Shown piece by piece: positions 1-5,757 of a stretch of 35,082 bases of DNA. This DNA comes from a virus: positions 1 through 35,082 of the IMG/VR virus record IMGVR_UViG_3300049826_000008. One strand, written 5' to 3'. The first letter of the stretch is position 1. The number at the start of each line of letters is the position of its first letter. The translations under genes and the position numbers were made by a program. The notes beneath the pieces were generated by a model. It did not search any database and was not told where the DNA came from. It saw only the letters and a list, made by a program, of their open reading frames with translations.

Positions 1-237
1 AGGTGTAATGCACCAATAGCAACCTACCCCTAACCCCCTCTATACCCCTTGAGCATCACCTTGAGAATTATTGTCAAATTTATCTGGTATGCTTCTTGCT
101 TTGTAGAGAATAGTTCTAATATTGGTTGTATTGTCACACTCAGGTATTATTCATGCAATGCAAAGGAATACTTGAGTATTATCCTTGAGTATTAAATGCC
201 TACAAACCCGCATGGATACTAGGTTTTAGTTCTATAC

Positions 238-275
238 GCCTTCGGCATTTGAATACTTTTATATGTGCCGAAGGC
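238..275. repeat. Inverted repeat GCCTTCGGC / GCCGAAGGC
   Basis: GCCTTCGGC at 238-246 is the exact reverse complement of GCCGAAGGC at 267-275, giving a possible nine-pair stem with a 20-base loop. The right arm lies in a smaller dyad, GTGCC-GAA-GGCAC at 265-277. No T-run follows directly, so it is not a typical terminator. A protein-binding site or a cruciform near the origin is possible. Confidence 0.45.
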
Positions 276-288
276 ACGTTCTAATATA

Positions 289-305
289 TAAGTATTATAT
301 ACTTA
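289..305. repeat. AT-rich perfect dyad TAAGTAT-TAT-ATACTTA
   Basis: Seven-base arms, perfectly complementary around a three-base centre, lie in the AT-rich part of the leader. The arms contain the AGTATT/AATACT word that recurs through 1-1882. This may be an operator or part of a DNA-unwinding region; the sequence does not say which. Confidence 0.4.
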
Positions 306-336
306 GAATATATGCGATACATAGTATTAACTTAGG

Positions 337-371
337 TGTCAAAATTCCGACACACTGTCAAAATTCCGACA
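337..371. promoter_or_regulatory. Two tandem TGTCAAAATTCCGACA elements
   Basis: The 16-base element TGTCAAAATTCCGACA occurs exactly twice, at 337-352 and 356-371, with a 19-base period. Each has TGTC...GACA dyad ends. A degenerate inverted relative, TGTCGGTTTTACGTCA, lies at 400-415. The pair sits about 250-350 bases upstream of two sigma-54 promoter matches, a common position for enhancer-binding-protein sites. That role is inference; they could also be operators of an unrelated regulator. Confidence 0.5.
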
Positions 372-525
372 TACCACTGTAAGTATTCAGTAAGTTTTCT
401 GTCGGTTTTACGTCACTTTTATACATATTATAAGTATACATCCATGCACCAAAGAAGGGATTTTAATTTCACGATGTAAAACTATGCACCATTGTGATGC
501 ACCAATGCACTGTTATTGTGCATCC

Positions 526-534
526 TGTGGATAA
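526..534 (-). promoter_or_regulatory. DnaA box 1 (TGTGGATAA)
   Basis: TGTGGATAA is the complement of TTATCCACA, the strongest E. coli DnaA box. It lies in an imperfect repeat, with ATTGTGCAT at 515-523 just before it. The second copy of the box and repeat follows 28 bases later. Confidence 0.6.
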
Positions 535-553
535 CTCGCCATTGTGCATACAT

Positions 554-562
554 TGTGGATAA
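554..562 (-). promoter_or_regulatory. DnaA box 2 (TGTGGATAA)
   Basis: This is the second perfect TTATCCACA box in the same orientation, again preceded by ATTGTGCAT (541-549) and followed by ACT-GCC. The unit 515-540 is repeated with small changes at 541-568. Two perfect nine-base boxes within 40 bases are unlikely by chance. DnaA binding is an inference from the consensus. Confidence 0.6.
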
Positions 563-621
563 CTAGCCTAAGTGATTGATTCATAAGGCTTTTTATACCC
601 TTTGCGATACAGTCTCAAAAG

Positions 622-638
622 TTGGCACGGTATCTGCT
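622..638 (+). promoter_or_regulatory. Sigma-54 (-24/-12) promoter match P1
   Basis: TTGGCACG followed by four bases and CTGCT matches the RpoN consensus TGGCACG-N4-TTGCW at all but one position. The invariant GG (624-625) and GC (636-637) have the correct spacing. Transcription would start about 12 bases after the GC and run rightward. Activity would require host RpoN and an enhancer-binding activator. Confidence 0.55.
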
Positions 639-680
639 ACATATAAAACATGGCCCGAATCAATCGGGGCATTTTGTAGG

Positions 681-697
681 TTGGCACGGCGTTTGCT
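681..697 (+). promoter_or_regulatory. Sigma-54 (-24/-12) promoter match P2
   Basis: TGGCACGGCGTTTGCT at 682-697 is a perfect match to the RpoN consensus TGGCACG-N4-TTGCT, with GG and GC twelve bases apart. It lies 59 bases downstream of P1 in the same orientation, so the two form a tandem pair. No coding frame starts for about 590 bases downstream, so the transcript would have a long leader. Confidence 0.65.
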
Positions 698-1292
698 TAG
701 TCTCTTGCATCGGGTGAGTTTTCCATCGTGTAACTCGTTTACCCTTCTTTAACAATTCATTGTGACGAATCGGAGCGCATAGGGCTAACCTAAGCCAGTC
801 ATTCCCTAGTCACGTACAAACGAAGCCATTGATTGTATGCGGTATGCCGTACATAATCGGGGGTGTTCTCTTACGTGCCTACAATGGTAAAGGGGGTTAG
901 AACTTTAGTCTTACTGTATATGTATACAGTTAGAGCGTTGCCCGATAGAACGGGGTGCAACCGTGTAACCCTTATTAATTACAGTCATAATGAATCGTTC
1001 ATTAAACCACGTATGACAAAATTAATACTAAAGCCTACAATGTGGCCTTGGTTTAATTCCTTTGTATTCCCTATGCGACAACATGGCATACCATGCCGTA
1101 TATAGCACAAAGGTTCTAATCAACAAAGCATGATAGCGCGTTAGTATTAATTCTGGTTTACTAAAGTCCCGATGTAGTACGTCAGTATTACACCAAAGCG
1201 GATATGTAAGCCCTTTGCATTGTGACAGAGTGCAAAGTGAATACATCCGTATTCATATTCAATCGAAAACTTTTAACTTTTGGAGTAATACC
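698..1292 (+). other. Long leader without a convincing gene
   Basis: This lies between the second RpoN match and the first supported start codon at 1293. The only longer open frame (863-1105, GTG start) lacks a ribosome site and reads like chance coding, so it is not called. The SOS box lies inside. The stretch also has AGTATTA words at 1142 and 1183 and one copy of the ATGATAGC word near 1130. It may be an untranslated leader or an unrecognised small RNA. Confidence 0.4.
912..931. promoter_or_regulatory. LexA/SOS box
   Basis: CTGTATATGTATACAG at 914-929 fits CTGT-N8-ACAG with an alternating TA core, and it is a perfect dyad with eight-base arms (ACTGTATA/TATACAGT). The preceding TA also fits the wider E. 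coli consensus. Beta- and Gammaproteobacterial LexA use this motif. Its position suggests SOS control of the leader transcript or of the gene at 1293. No clear -35/-10 pair overlaps it, so the promoter it would govern is uncertain. Confidence 0.6.
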
Positions 1293-1868
1293 ATGTTTGA
1301 CAAAAACACCTTTGAACGCAATTTCAATTCTAGCCTTGAGAAAATTCAAGCATCCGAAGCCGTAACAAAACGAGAACTCTTGATTGTATCCCGTACAGTC
1401 TTAGAAGCGTGGCACGCCACGGGCAACGTGGTTTATATCAACCGCTTAGTGAAAAGTGTTACCCCAGTGAATAAGAAGGCTTTGGTATTATATGCCAAGC
1501 ATTTTGGGGGCTTTTCGTATGACGAAGTGTTGGGGGAATTCACACATAAGTCTAAAAAGCGTTATGAAACTGCCCACAAATTAGCCCTTGAATTCCTCGC
1601 TGACCCCCACAATAATTTGTGGAGCTGGGCTGAACGTCATATTGAATTGACTAAAAAGCCATTCAGTGTGGAGAACGTGGAAAAGTTCATTAAGTCAGCC
1701 ATGCACAAAGGCGCTGGCGTGGGTTTGTCTCAGGTTGATATCCTTAAGGCAGTATTCAAGGCGGGAATTGAACCCGATTGTATCATTCAGGTGATGGATG
1801 AATTGGGCATGGAATTTGCCGAAATGGATAGTACAAAAGATTTCACAATTCCCGAAGCCCCCATGTAA
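1293..1868 (+). CDS. Unknown early phage protein (191 aa)
   Basis: I do not recognise this protein. The start is ATG 1293, chosen because GGAG lies about nine bases upstream (1282-1285). The longer open frame that reaches back to 1215 has no such site. The product is soluble-looking, mixed alpha-helical and rich in Lys and Glu, with no signal peptide or membrane segment. It is the first gene after the control region and is followed by its own terminator at 1906-1939. It therefore forms a single-gene unit under the leader signals, possibly the sigma-54 pair and the SOS box. First-expressed phage genes often encode host-takeover factors, but nothing in the sequence proves that here. Confidence 0.75.
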   Translation: MFDKNTFERNFNSSLEKIQASEAVTKRELLIVSRTVLEAWHATGNVVYINRLVKSVTPVNKKALVLYAKHFGGFSYDEVLGEFTHKSKKRYETAHKLALEFLADPHNNLWSWAERHIELTKKPFSVENVEKFIKSAMHKGAGVGLSQVDILKAVFKAGIEPDCIIQVMDELGMEFAEMDSTKDFTIPEAPM

Positions 1869-1882
1869 TACTCTAGTATTAC
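1865..1882. repeat. Perfect dyad at the stop codon of the first gene
   Basis: GTAATACT-CT-AGTATTAC overlaps the TAA stop of the gene at 1293. The arms are eight bases and perfectly complementary. It repeats the AGTATTA word that is frequent in the leader (171, 186, 323, 1142, 1183). It could be a protein site or a short RNA hairpin ahead of the true terminator. Confidence 0.4.
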
Positions 1883-1905
1883 TTTCACAGTCTCAAAATA
1901 AAATC

Positions 1906-1939
1906 AGCCACTAGGGGTTTGCTCCTCTAGTGGCTTTTT
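1906..1939 (+). terminator. Rho-independent terminator
   Basis: AGCCACTAG (1906-1914) pairs with CTAGTGGCT (1927-1935), with further G-C pairs inside. A run of five T follows (1935-1939). It lies 38 bases after the first gene and separates it from the next transcription unit. Confidence 0.85.
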
Positions 1940-2138
1940 GTCGTCTGGATTTTTTATGCCTACCAAATTCTCACACGGTCTTATCTGCGCCTTTGATTCT
2001 TTCATGCGCTCCGCATGGCATGGGCAACACCGCTTCGCTCTATCTGAGGCATTACACGCTTCAGCTAGAATGAAGAAGCATGATAGCTCTCGGGATGGGG
2101 CTGGCCAGCAACTGCGTTTGGTTTAACTTGGAGCCGAT
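1940..2138 (+). other. Intergenic stretch without a convincing gene
   Basis: An open frame could run from ATG 1956 to 2126 (56 residues), but it lacks a ribosome site and its composition is unlike the neighbours, so it is not called. The stretch contains one AAGCATGATAGC repeat (about 2073) and ends with TTGGAG, the ribosome site of the next gene. Confidence 0.35.
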
Positions 2139-2387
2139 ATGAAACTATTACAAATAGCTGAGTATTTGTGTAATACGAATCAGCCATTGTATGATGTGAA
2201 CACGGGTAACTGTACCCTGCGAAAGATAAGTAATGACACTTACTATGAATCAATGAATGTGATTGATAAAGTGCATGACTATAAACATTACAACGATGTT
2301 CTCTCTGAAGTGTCAGTTGAACATAATGTTATGTTCATTTTGTTTGTGAATGAAGCTGTGAAGTACGCTAATATTACTAGAATATAG
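2139..2387 (+). CDS. Unknown small protein (82 aa)
   Basis: I do not recognise this protein. ATG 2139 has GGAG eight bases upstream. The product is rich in Asn, Tyr and Val, with a hydrophobic stretch (HNVMFILFVNEAV, about residues 62-74) that is too polar at its edges to call a membrane segment. It lies between the first terminator and the promoter candidate before the amidoligase cassette. Base use fits the phage. It is probably an early host-interaction gene, by position only. Confidence 0.6.
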   Translation: MKLLQIAEYLCNTNQPLYDVNTGNCTLRKISNDTYYESMNVIDKVHDYKHYNDVLSEVSVEHNVMFILFVNEAVKYANITRI

Positions 2388-2440
2388 AATCCTACACTCA
2401 TTCACTACGTTCATTCGCTCCGCCGATTCATATACTTACG

Positions 2441-2446
2441 TATAAT
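2441..2446 (+). promoter_or_regulatory. Candidate promoter (-10 TATAAT)
   Basis: A perfect TATAAT lies 49 bases before the start at 2495, in a 107-base gap. No good -35 hexamer sits 16-18 bases upstream. It may be a weak host sigma-70 promoter or may depend on another factor. It is the only obvious place for a promoter of the cassette that follows. Confidence 0.3.
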
Positions 2447-2494
2447 CGTATACCCCAAAATCAACCCATTTTCGACATAAAAGGTGAAATAAAA

Positions 2495-3532
2495 ATGTTA
2501 GCAGGTCAATTCGTGCGTTGTGTAACGCGTAAATACACTCAACTGCATTTTGGTCAAGACTACCAAATCGAGCGTGTAACTCGTATTGGTTCATTGAAAT
2601 TTGTAGGATACGGGCATTTATACAATCGTAACAACTTCGTTAAGATTGTTGCGCCTATGCCTCAACCTATTAAGGTTCCTGTTGCTCCTCCTCCACCTGT
2701 TGTTAAGAAGACAATGGTTGAACAGCTAATGGCTAAGGCAGGGGAACGAGCTGGTACGTGTAGCTATGCAATTGAATTTGAGGATGGGCGTATTCGTTTA
2801 CAAGCGCATGATGCTTGCCATGCTCGTATGCGTTATGGCTCTCGTATGTCAGCAGGGGATTCAGATAAGAACAAGCCTGTTGCTGTTGCTTGTTATATCA
2901 AGGGACATAACAATGCGTTGCACGTAGAATATCGTGAAGCATATAAGGCTCATGTCAAATATATGCTTAATGATAGCCCTTGGGCAGATGCTTGGCTTAC
3001 CAAGGATGTTGACGAAGCGTTGAAGGGCTGTGCAATGATGGATGTGACCAAGCCTTTCTCATATGTTTGTAGTGCTGCTATTGCTATGCGTAGCGGTTCT
3101 GAATACTACAAGTTCCTACCTTTGTTCAAGCGTTTGTTGGATATGAAGTATTCACCACACGTTGCCTATCTCATGGCTCACATGACGCAGGTTAATACGG
3201 GTAAGCATACAGTTATCCATCAATCAGGTAGCCACCATGTATTGCATAGTGGTATGTCGTTGGATAAGGTTGTGGACTTCTTTGATAATAAGAAGATTTA
3301 CACGGTTGATAAGGCATACAACGATTCACACAATGCGTACTACCAAATCTTCAAGGTTATGGCAGAGCATGACGCTGTGAAAGAAGGTAGCTTGATTGAC
3401 ACATTGCGTAAGGCCAACCCTGAGTTTGTCAAGGAGGATAAGACTGGATGGGTTCCAATCAAAACCACTGTCGCCGAGAACTTTGACGACTATCTGAAAA
3501 TTGTTAACACATTCGCAAGGAATTTCAAATGA
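2495..3532 (+). CDS. Unknown protein, first gene of the amidoligase cassette (345 aa)
   Basis: I do not recognise the family. ATG 2495 follows AAAGGTG about eight bases upstream. The first 50 residues look like a small beta-rich domain. A Pro/Val linker follows (about 54-70, with PPPP), then a larger alpha/beta region rich in His and Tyr. No signal peptide or membrane helix is visible. The stop codon overlaps the start of the C26-type gene (ATGA at 3529-3532), so the two are translationally coupled. That linkage suggests a role in the amide-bond chemistry of the cassette or in handling its product. No catalytic motif can be named. Confidence 0.75.
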   Translation: MLAGQFVRCVTRKYTQLHFGQDYQIERVTRIGSLKFVGYGHLYNRNNFVKIVAPMPQPIKVPVAPPPPVVKKTMVEQLMAKAGERAGTCSYAIEFEDGRIRLQAHDACHARMRYGSRMSAGDSDKNKPVAVACYIKGHNNALHVEYREAYKAHVKYMLNDSPWADAWLTKDVDEALKGCAMMDVTKPFSYVCSAAIAMRSGSEYYKFLPLFKRLLDMKYSPHVAYLMAHMTQVNTGKHTVIHQSGSHHVLHSGMSLDKVVDFFDNKKIYTVDKAYNDSHNAYYQIFKVMAEHDAVKEGSLIDTLRKANPEFVKEDKTGWVPIKTTVAENFDDYLKIVNTFARNFK

Positions 3533-4173
3533 AAAAAGTATTCATCGTAAACGGTAGCGAAGGTTATTCCTCCCTCTTTCGCCGTATGGGTTATGACATT
3601 GTTAGCGACCTGACTGAAGTTACATTAGTGTGCTTCACTGGTGGTAGTGATGTGTCTCCTGAATTGTACGGTCATACCAAGCATTACAGTACATACAATG
3701 ACCCTTCTCGTGACCAATACGAGGCTGACATTTTCCAATTGTGTGTGGAACGTAGCATCCCTATGGTTGGTATCTGTCGTGGTGGTCAGTTCCTTAACGT
3801 AATGTCAGGTGGTACGATGTACCAGGATGTGTCCTACCACACTCGTGACCATTTGATTACAGACCTTGAGACAGGCGAAAGCATCTGGGTGTCATCTACC
3901 CATCACCAGATGATGAAGCCAGCTCCTAACGCCCTTCTCGTGGCTACAGGAAGCCTTAAGGGTGAGCGTACTTGGTGGGACAGCGGTGTATTCAACAAAG
4001 ATACGTCTAATGAGGACATTGAGGTGGTGTATTACGCTGATACACAGGCATTGTGCTTCCAACCACACCCTGAGTTCAATGGTCAAATCTTTAAGAATAT
4101 GCACCACTACTTTGCTGGATTGGTGGAGCGCTTCTTGGTTAAGAAGCAGCATCCTGCTGGCTGTTCATGTTAA
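3529..4173 (+). CDS. C26-type class I glutamine amidotransferase-like hydrolase
   Basis: This is a 214-residue protein with the class I glutaminase fold signature. FTGGSDVSPELYG (residues 36-48) forms the oxyanion strand, GICRGGQ carries the nucleophile Cys83, and HPE supplies His180 and Glu182, completing the triad. Length and motifs match the gamma-glutamyl hydrolase/PuuD (peptidase C26) branch, which cleaves gamma-glutamyl amides, rather than GuaA or CarA. An AAGGA ribosome site lies nine bases before ATG. In this cassette it may trim or recycle a gamma-glutamyl product made by the ligases, or supply ammonia. Which of these cannot be told from the sequence. The gene overlaps its upstream neighbour and the tiny membrane gene after it. 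Confidence 0.85.
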   Translation: MKKVFIVNGSEGYSSLFRRMGYDIVSDLTEVTLVCFTGGSDVSPELYGHTKHYSTYNDPSRDQYEADIFQLCVERSIPMVGICRGGQFLNVMSGGTMYQDVSYHTRDHLITDLETGESIWVSSTHHQMMKPAPNALLVATGSLKGERTWWDSGVFNKDTSNEDIEVVYYADTQALCFQPHPEFNGQIFKNMHHYFAGLVERFLVKKQHPAGCSC

Positions 4174-4289
4174 GTCGCATCATTGAAGGTATTATAGATG
4201 TGTGCATGGCTATTATGATGCTGTGTTGTGCATTTGTAATGATTGTGTTGGTCTACTCTTATCTTGTAAAAGAAATTGGGAGCTTGTAA
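4167..4289 (+). CDS. Tiny membrane protein (40 aa)
   Basis: This short open frame begins at ATG 4167, inside the end of the C26-type gene, and stops at TAA 4287-4289, which overlaps the next start. After a short polar N-terminus (MLSRIIEG), residues about 9-34 form one strongly hydrophobic helix rich in Met, Cys, Val and Ile, followed by a KEIGSL tail. It looks like a single-pass inner-membrane peptide. Tight coupling to both neighbours supports it as a real gene. Function is unknown; a membrane anchor for the cassette or a small lysis or exclusion peptide are possibilities. Confidence 0.6.
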   Translation: MLSRIIEGIIDVCMAIMMLCCAFVMIVLVYSYLVKEIGSL

Positions 4290-4462
4290 TGGTATTCATT
4301 CTTGGCTTGTTGTTGATGTGGTGTGAGTACATCCATCGTGTTACTGATGACGATAACCGTTTTGTAGGGTTTCCCTTGGATGGTTATTGGGTGATTGGTT
4401 TATTGGGACGCATCATGTGCTCAGTATCCCTGATTCATTTCGCTTGGTTTGTTCTGTTGTAA
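4289..4462 (+). CDS. Small two-helix membrane protein (57 aa)
   Basis: It starts at ATG 4289, overlapping the previous stop as TAATG. One hydrophobic helix spans residues about 2-13 (VFILGLLLMWC). A charged loop with a DDD run follows (about 14-30), then a second hydrophobic segment (about 33-57) rich in Trp, Ile and Leu that reaches the C-terminus. The topology is hairpin-like. It is translationally coupled to the single-pass peptide before it, and a good AAGGAG site for the next gene follows the stop. No family is recognised. The tandem pair lies within an otherwise soluble enzyme cassette. Confidence 0.6.
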   Translation: MVFILGLLLMWCEYIHRVTDDDNRFVGFPLDGYWVIGLLGRIMCSVSLIHFAWFVLL

Positions 4463-4470
4463 GGAGATAG

Positions 4471-4755
4471 ATGATGTTACAAAAGCATGATAGCACTGGC
4501 GTTACTTGGCCTTTCCCTAGTGCAAAGGCTCCAAGCCTAGCCCCTAAGCCCGTTGTATTCTTCAAAGGTAAAGCTCGCTTTATTGATTGGGCAGGTAAGA
4601 AGGATGTTCAAGTGGCTAGTGTGTATGCTCTTAATCACCCTAAGTTGGGTGAGTGTCAAGTGCGTACATCACAAGTGATGGAGATTTTTGATGATGGTTC
4701 ATTCGAGACGATGAACACAATGTATATCCCTAAGAAAGCAACTCACAATGCCTAA
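4471..4755 (+). CDS. Unknown small protein (94 aa)
   Basis: I do not recognise this protein. ATG 4471 has AAGGAGATAG directly upstream, one of the best ribosome sites in the cassette. The N-terminal third is Pro/Ala/Lys-rich and probably flexible. The rest looks like a small beta-rich domain (KARFIDWAGKKDVQVASVYAL). There is no signal peptide or membrane segment. It overlaps the next gene by eight bases. A function within the cassette is possible but unproven. Confidence 0.65.
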   Translation: MMLQKHDSTGVTWPFPSAKAPSLAPKPVVFFKGKARFIDWAGKKDVQVASVYALNHPKLGECQVRTSQVMEIFDDGSFETMNTMYIPKKATHNA

Positions 4756-4960
4756 AAAGAAAACCTCATTTAAATACATGGTGTCTGTTGATGGTACTCA
4801 GGCACCTAAGTTTGAACACGACACATTGTTGGAAGCAACAAAAGAAGCTGAACGTCTAGCTGAGGTGTTTGGTAATACTGAGCGTACTATTCGTGTGCTA
4901 CGAGTAGAAGCAGTCCTTAAAGTTAAACGTGAAATTGTTACCACCAAAACTTGGGTTTAA
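4748..4960 (+). CDS. Unknown small basic protein (70 aa)
   Basis: I do not recognise this protein. The start overlaps the previous gene by eight bases. The product is Lys-rich, begins MPKKKTSFKYMVSVDG and reads as one beta-alpha-beta unit with an amphipathic helix (about 27-41). This would fit a small compact domain with no catalytic motif. It ends six bases before the tRNA gene. Confidence 0.6.
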   Translation: MPKKKTSFKYMVSVDGTQAPKFEHDTLLEATKEAERLAEVFGNTERTIRVLRVEAVLKVKREIVTTKTWV

Positions 4961-4966
4961 TATAAC

Positions 4967-5043
4967 ACGACAGTAGCTCAACTGGATAGAGCAACAACCT
5001 TCTAAGTTGTCGGTTATGGGTTCGATTCCCGTCTGTCGTACCA
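4967..5043 (+). tRNA. tRNA-Arg(UCU) with encoded CCA
   Basis: The cloverleaf can be folded by eye. The acceptor arms ACGACAG/CTGTCGT pair at all seven positions. The D stem is GCTC/GAGC, the anticodon stem ACAAC/GTTGT with loop CTTCTAA (anticodon TCT), and the T stem ATGGG/CCCGT with loop TTCGATT. The A discriminator is followed by an encoded CCA. It would read AGA (and AGG by wobble). AGA is scarce in the amidoligase genes around it but common in the polymerase, exonuclease and reductase genes, so it probably supports those. Confidence 0.97.
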
Positions 5044-5060
5044 TTCATTCAATCGAGATT

Positions 5061-5756
5061 ATGAACATCATTGTCATTTCCCCAAAAGCATCAGATGAAA
5101 GTGCTAAGCGTCTAGCTAAGGAGCTAGGTGCTGTGTATGAAAATCCATATCAAGCTAAGCATAACAATTATGGAGGGTTTGATGTAATCATTAACTATGG
5201 TTATTCTCAACCGTTCAAGATGAATCGTAATGTCTTCTTAATTAATAGTTTTGAAACAGTACGGGCTTGTATTGATAAACGTGCTACACTTCATCACCTT
5301 GCGATTGCTGGTGTACCTGTGCCAGAATTTGCTACTAAAATCAAAGATGAATGGCACACTGTAATTTGCCATACTAAACCTGATGGACGCAAGAACGAAG
5401 GTATTGAACACTGGTATCGCAATGAACAAATGGCTATTCCTCCTGCTTATCTCTACACCAACTACTATCCTCATCGTGGTGAGTATCGTGTTGTTGTCTT
5501 GAAAGGTAAGATTGTTGGTCGTTACCGCAAGGTGCTGGACGCTGAAGGTATGTGGAGTTTAGAGTTGCGTGATAAGCGTGGCTTTGAAGAGATGGATGCA
5601 GCTTGCGTAAAGGCAGCTCGTGCATTACGTGTTGATTACGTTGGCTTCGATGTGCTTGCACAGAAGAAAGATAACTTCGTAATCATCGAGGCCAACTCTG
5701 GCCCTATCCTGACAGATGAATCTGTTGAAGCTTTTAAAGAACTGATTGGAGTGTAA
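5061..5756 (+). CDS. ATP-grasp ligase 1 (231 aa)
   Basis: This is an ATP-grasp fold amide-forming ligase of the RimK-like type. A Gly/basic loop (CHTKPDGRKNEG, about 103-114) would hold phosphates. EYRVVVLKGKIVGRYRKV (141-158) is the typical central strand pair. VGFDVLA (Asp197) and IIEANSGP (Glu210, Asn212) bind magnesium. Such enzymes activate a carboxylate as an acyl-phosphate and join it to an amine. The frame extends back into the tRNA, so the first reasonable start, ATG 5061, is used; its ribosome site is weak. It abuts the class II amidotransferase gene by one base. Substrates are unknown. Confidence 0.85.
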   Translation: MNIIVISPKASDESAKRLAKELGAVYENPYQAKHNNYGGFDVIINYGYSQPFKMNRNVFLINSFETVRACIDKRATLHHLAIAGVPVPEFATKIKDEWHTVICHTKPDGRKNEGIEHWYRNEQMAIPPAYLYTNYYPHRGEYRVVVLKGKIVGRYRKVLDAEGMWSLELRDKRGFEEMDAACVKAARALRVDYVGFDVLAQKKDNFVIIEANSGPILTDESVEAFKELIGV

Positions 5757-5757
5757 T

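Larger units (their letters stand above)
8..504 (+). repeat. ATGCACCA iteron-like repeats (4 copies)
   Basis: The octamer ATGCACCA occurs at 8-15, 444-451, 484-491 and 497-504, all in the same orientation. The last three lie within about 60 bases and just upstream of the DnaA boxes. The related words GTGCAT and TGCAC continue through 507-549. Short same-strand repeats beside DnaA boxes suggest binding sites for a replication initiator, although no Rep-like gene is recognised in the window. Confidence 0.5.
1..620. other. Candidate replication origin / control region (no gene)
   Basis: No open frame of useful length or with a ribosome site is visible here. The stretch is AT-rich, especially about 60-330. 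It holds four copies of the octamer ATGCACCA, two perfect DnaA boxes, several dyads (238-275 and 289-305) and many AGTATT/AATACT words. Clustered initiator boxes beside iterons and an AT-rich segment are what DnaA-dependent plasmid and chromosomal origins look like. That this is an origin is inference from composition and site clustering. It could instead be only a transcriptional control region. Confidence 0.5.

Noticed and set aside
741-760. CTTTAACAATTC, resembling rRNA-operon leader sequence
   Set aside because: No rRNA or boxA context; probably chance.
863-1105. Open frame of 80 codons from GTG in the leader
   Set aside because: No ribosome site, composition unlike the phage's proteins, and it runs across the SOS dyad. 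Left as non-coding.
1956-2126. Open frame of 56 codons after the first terminator
   Set aside because: No ribosome site, and amino-acid make-up is rich in His, Ser and Arg, unlike the neighbours. Possible but not supported.
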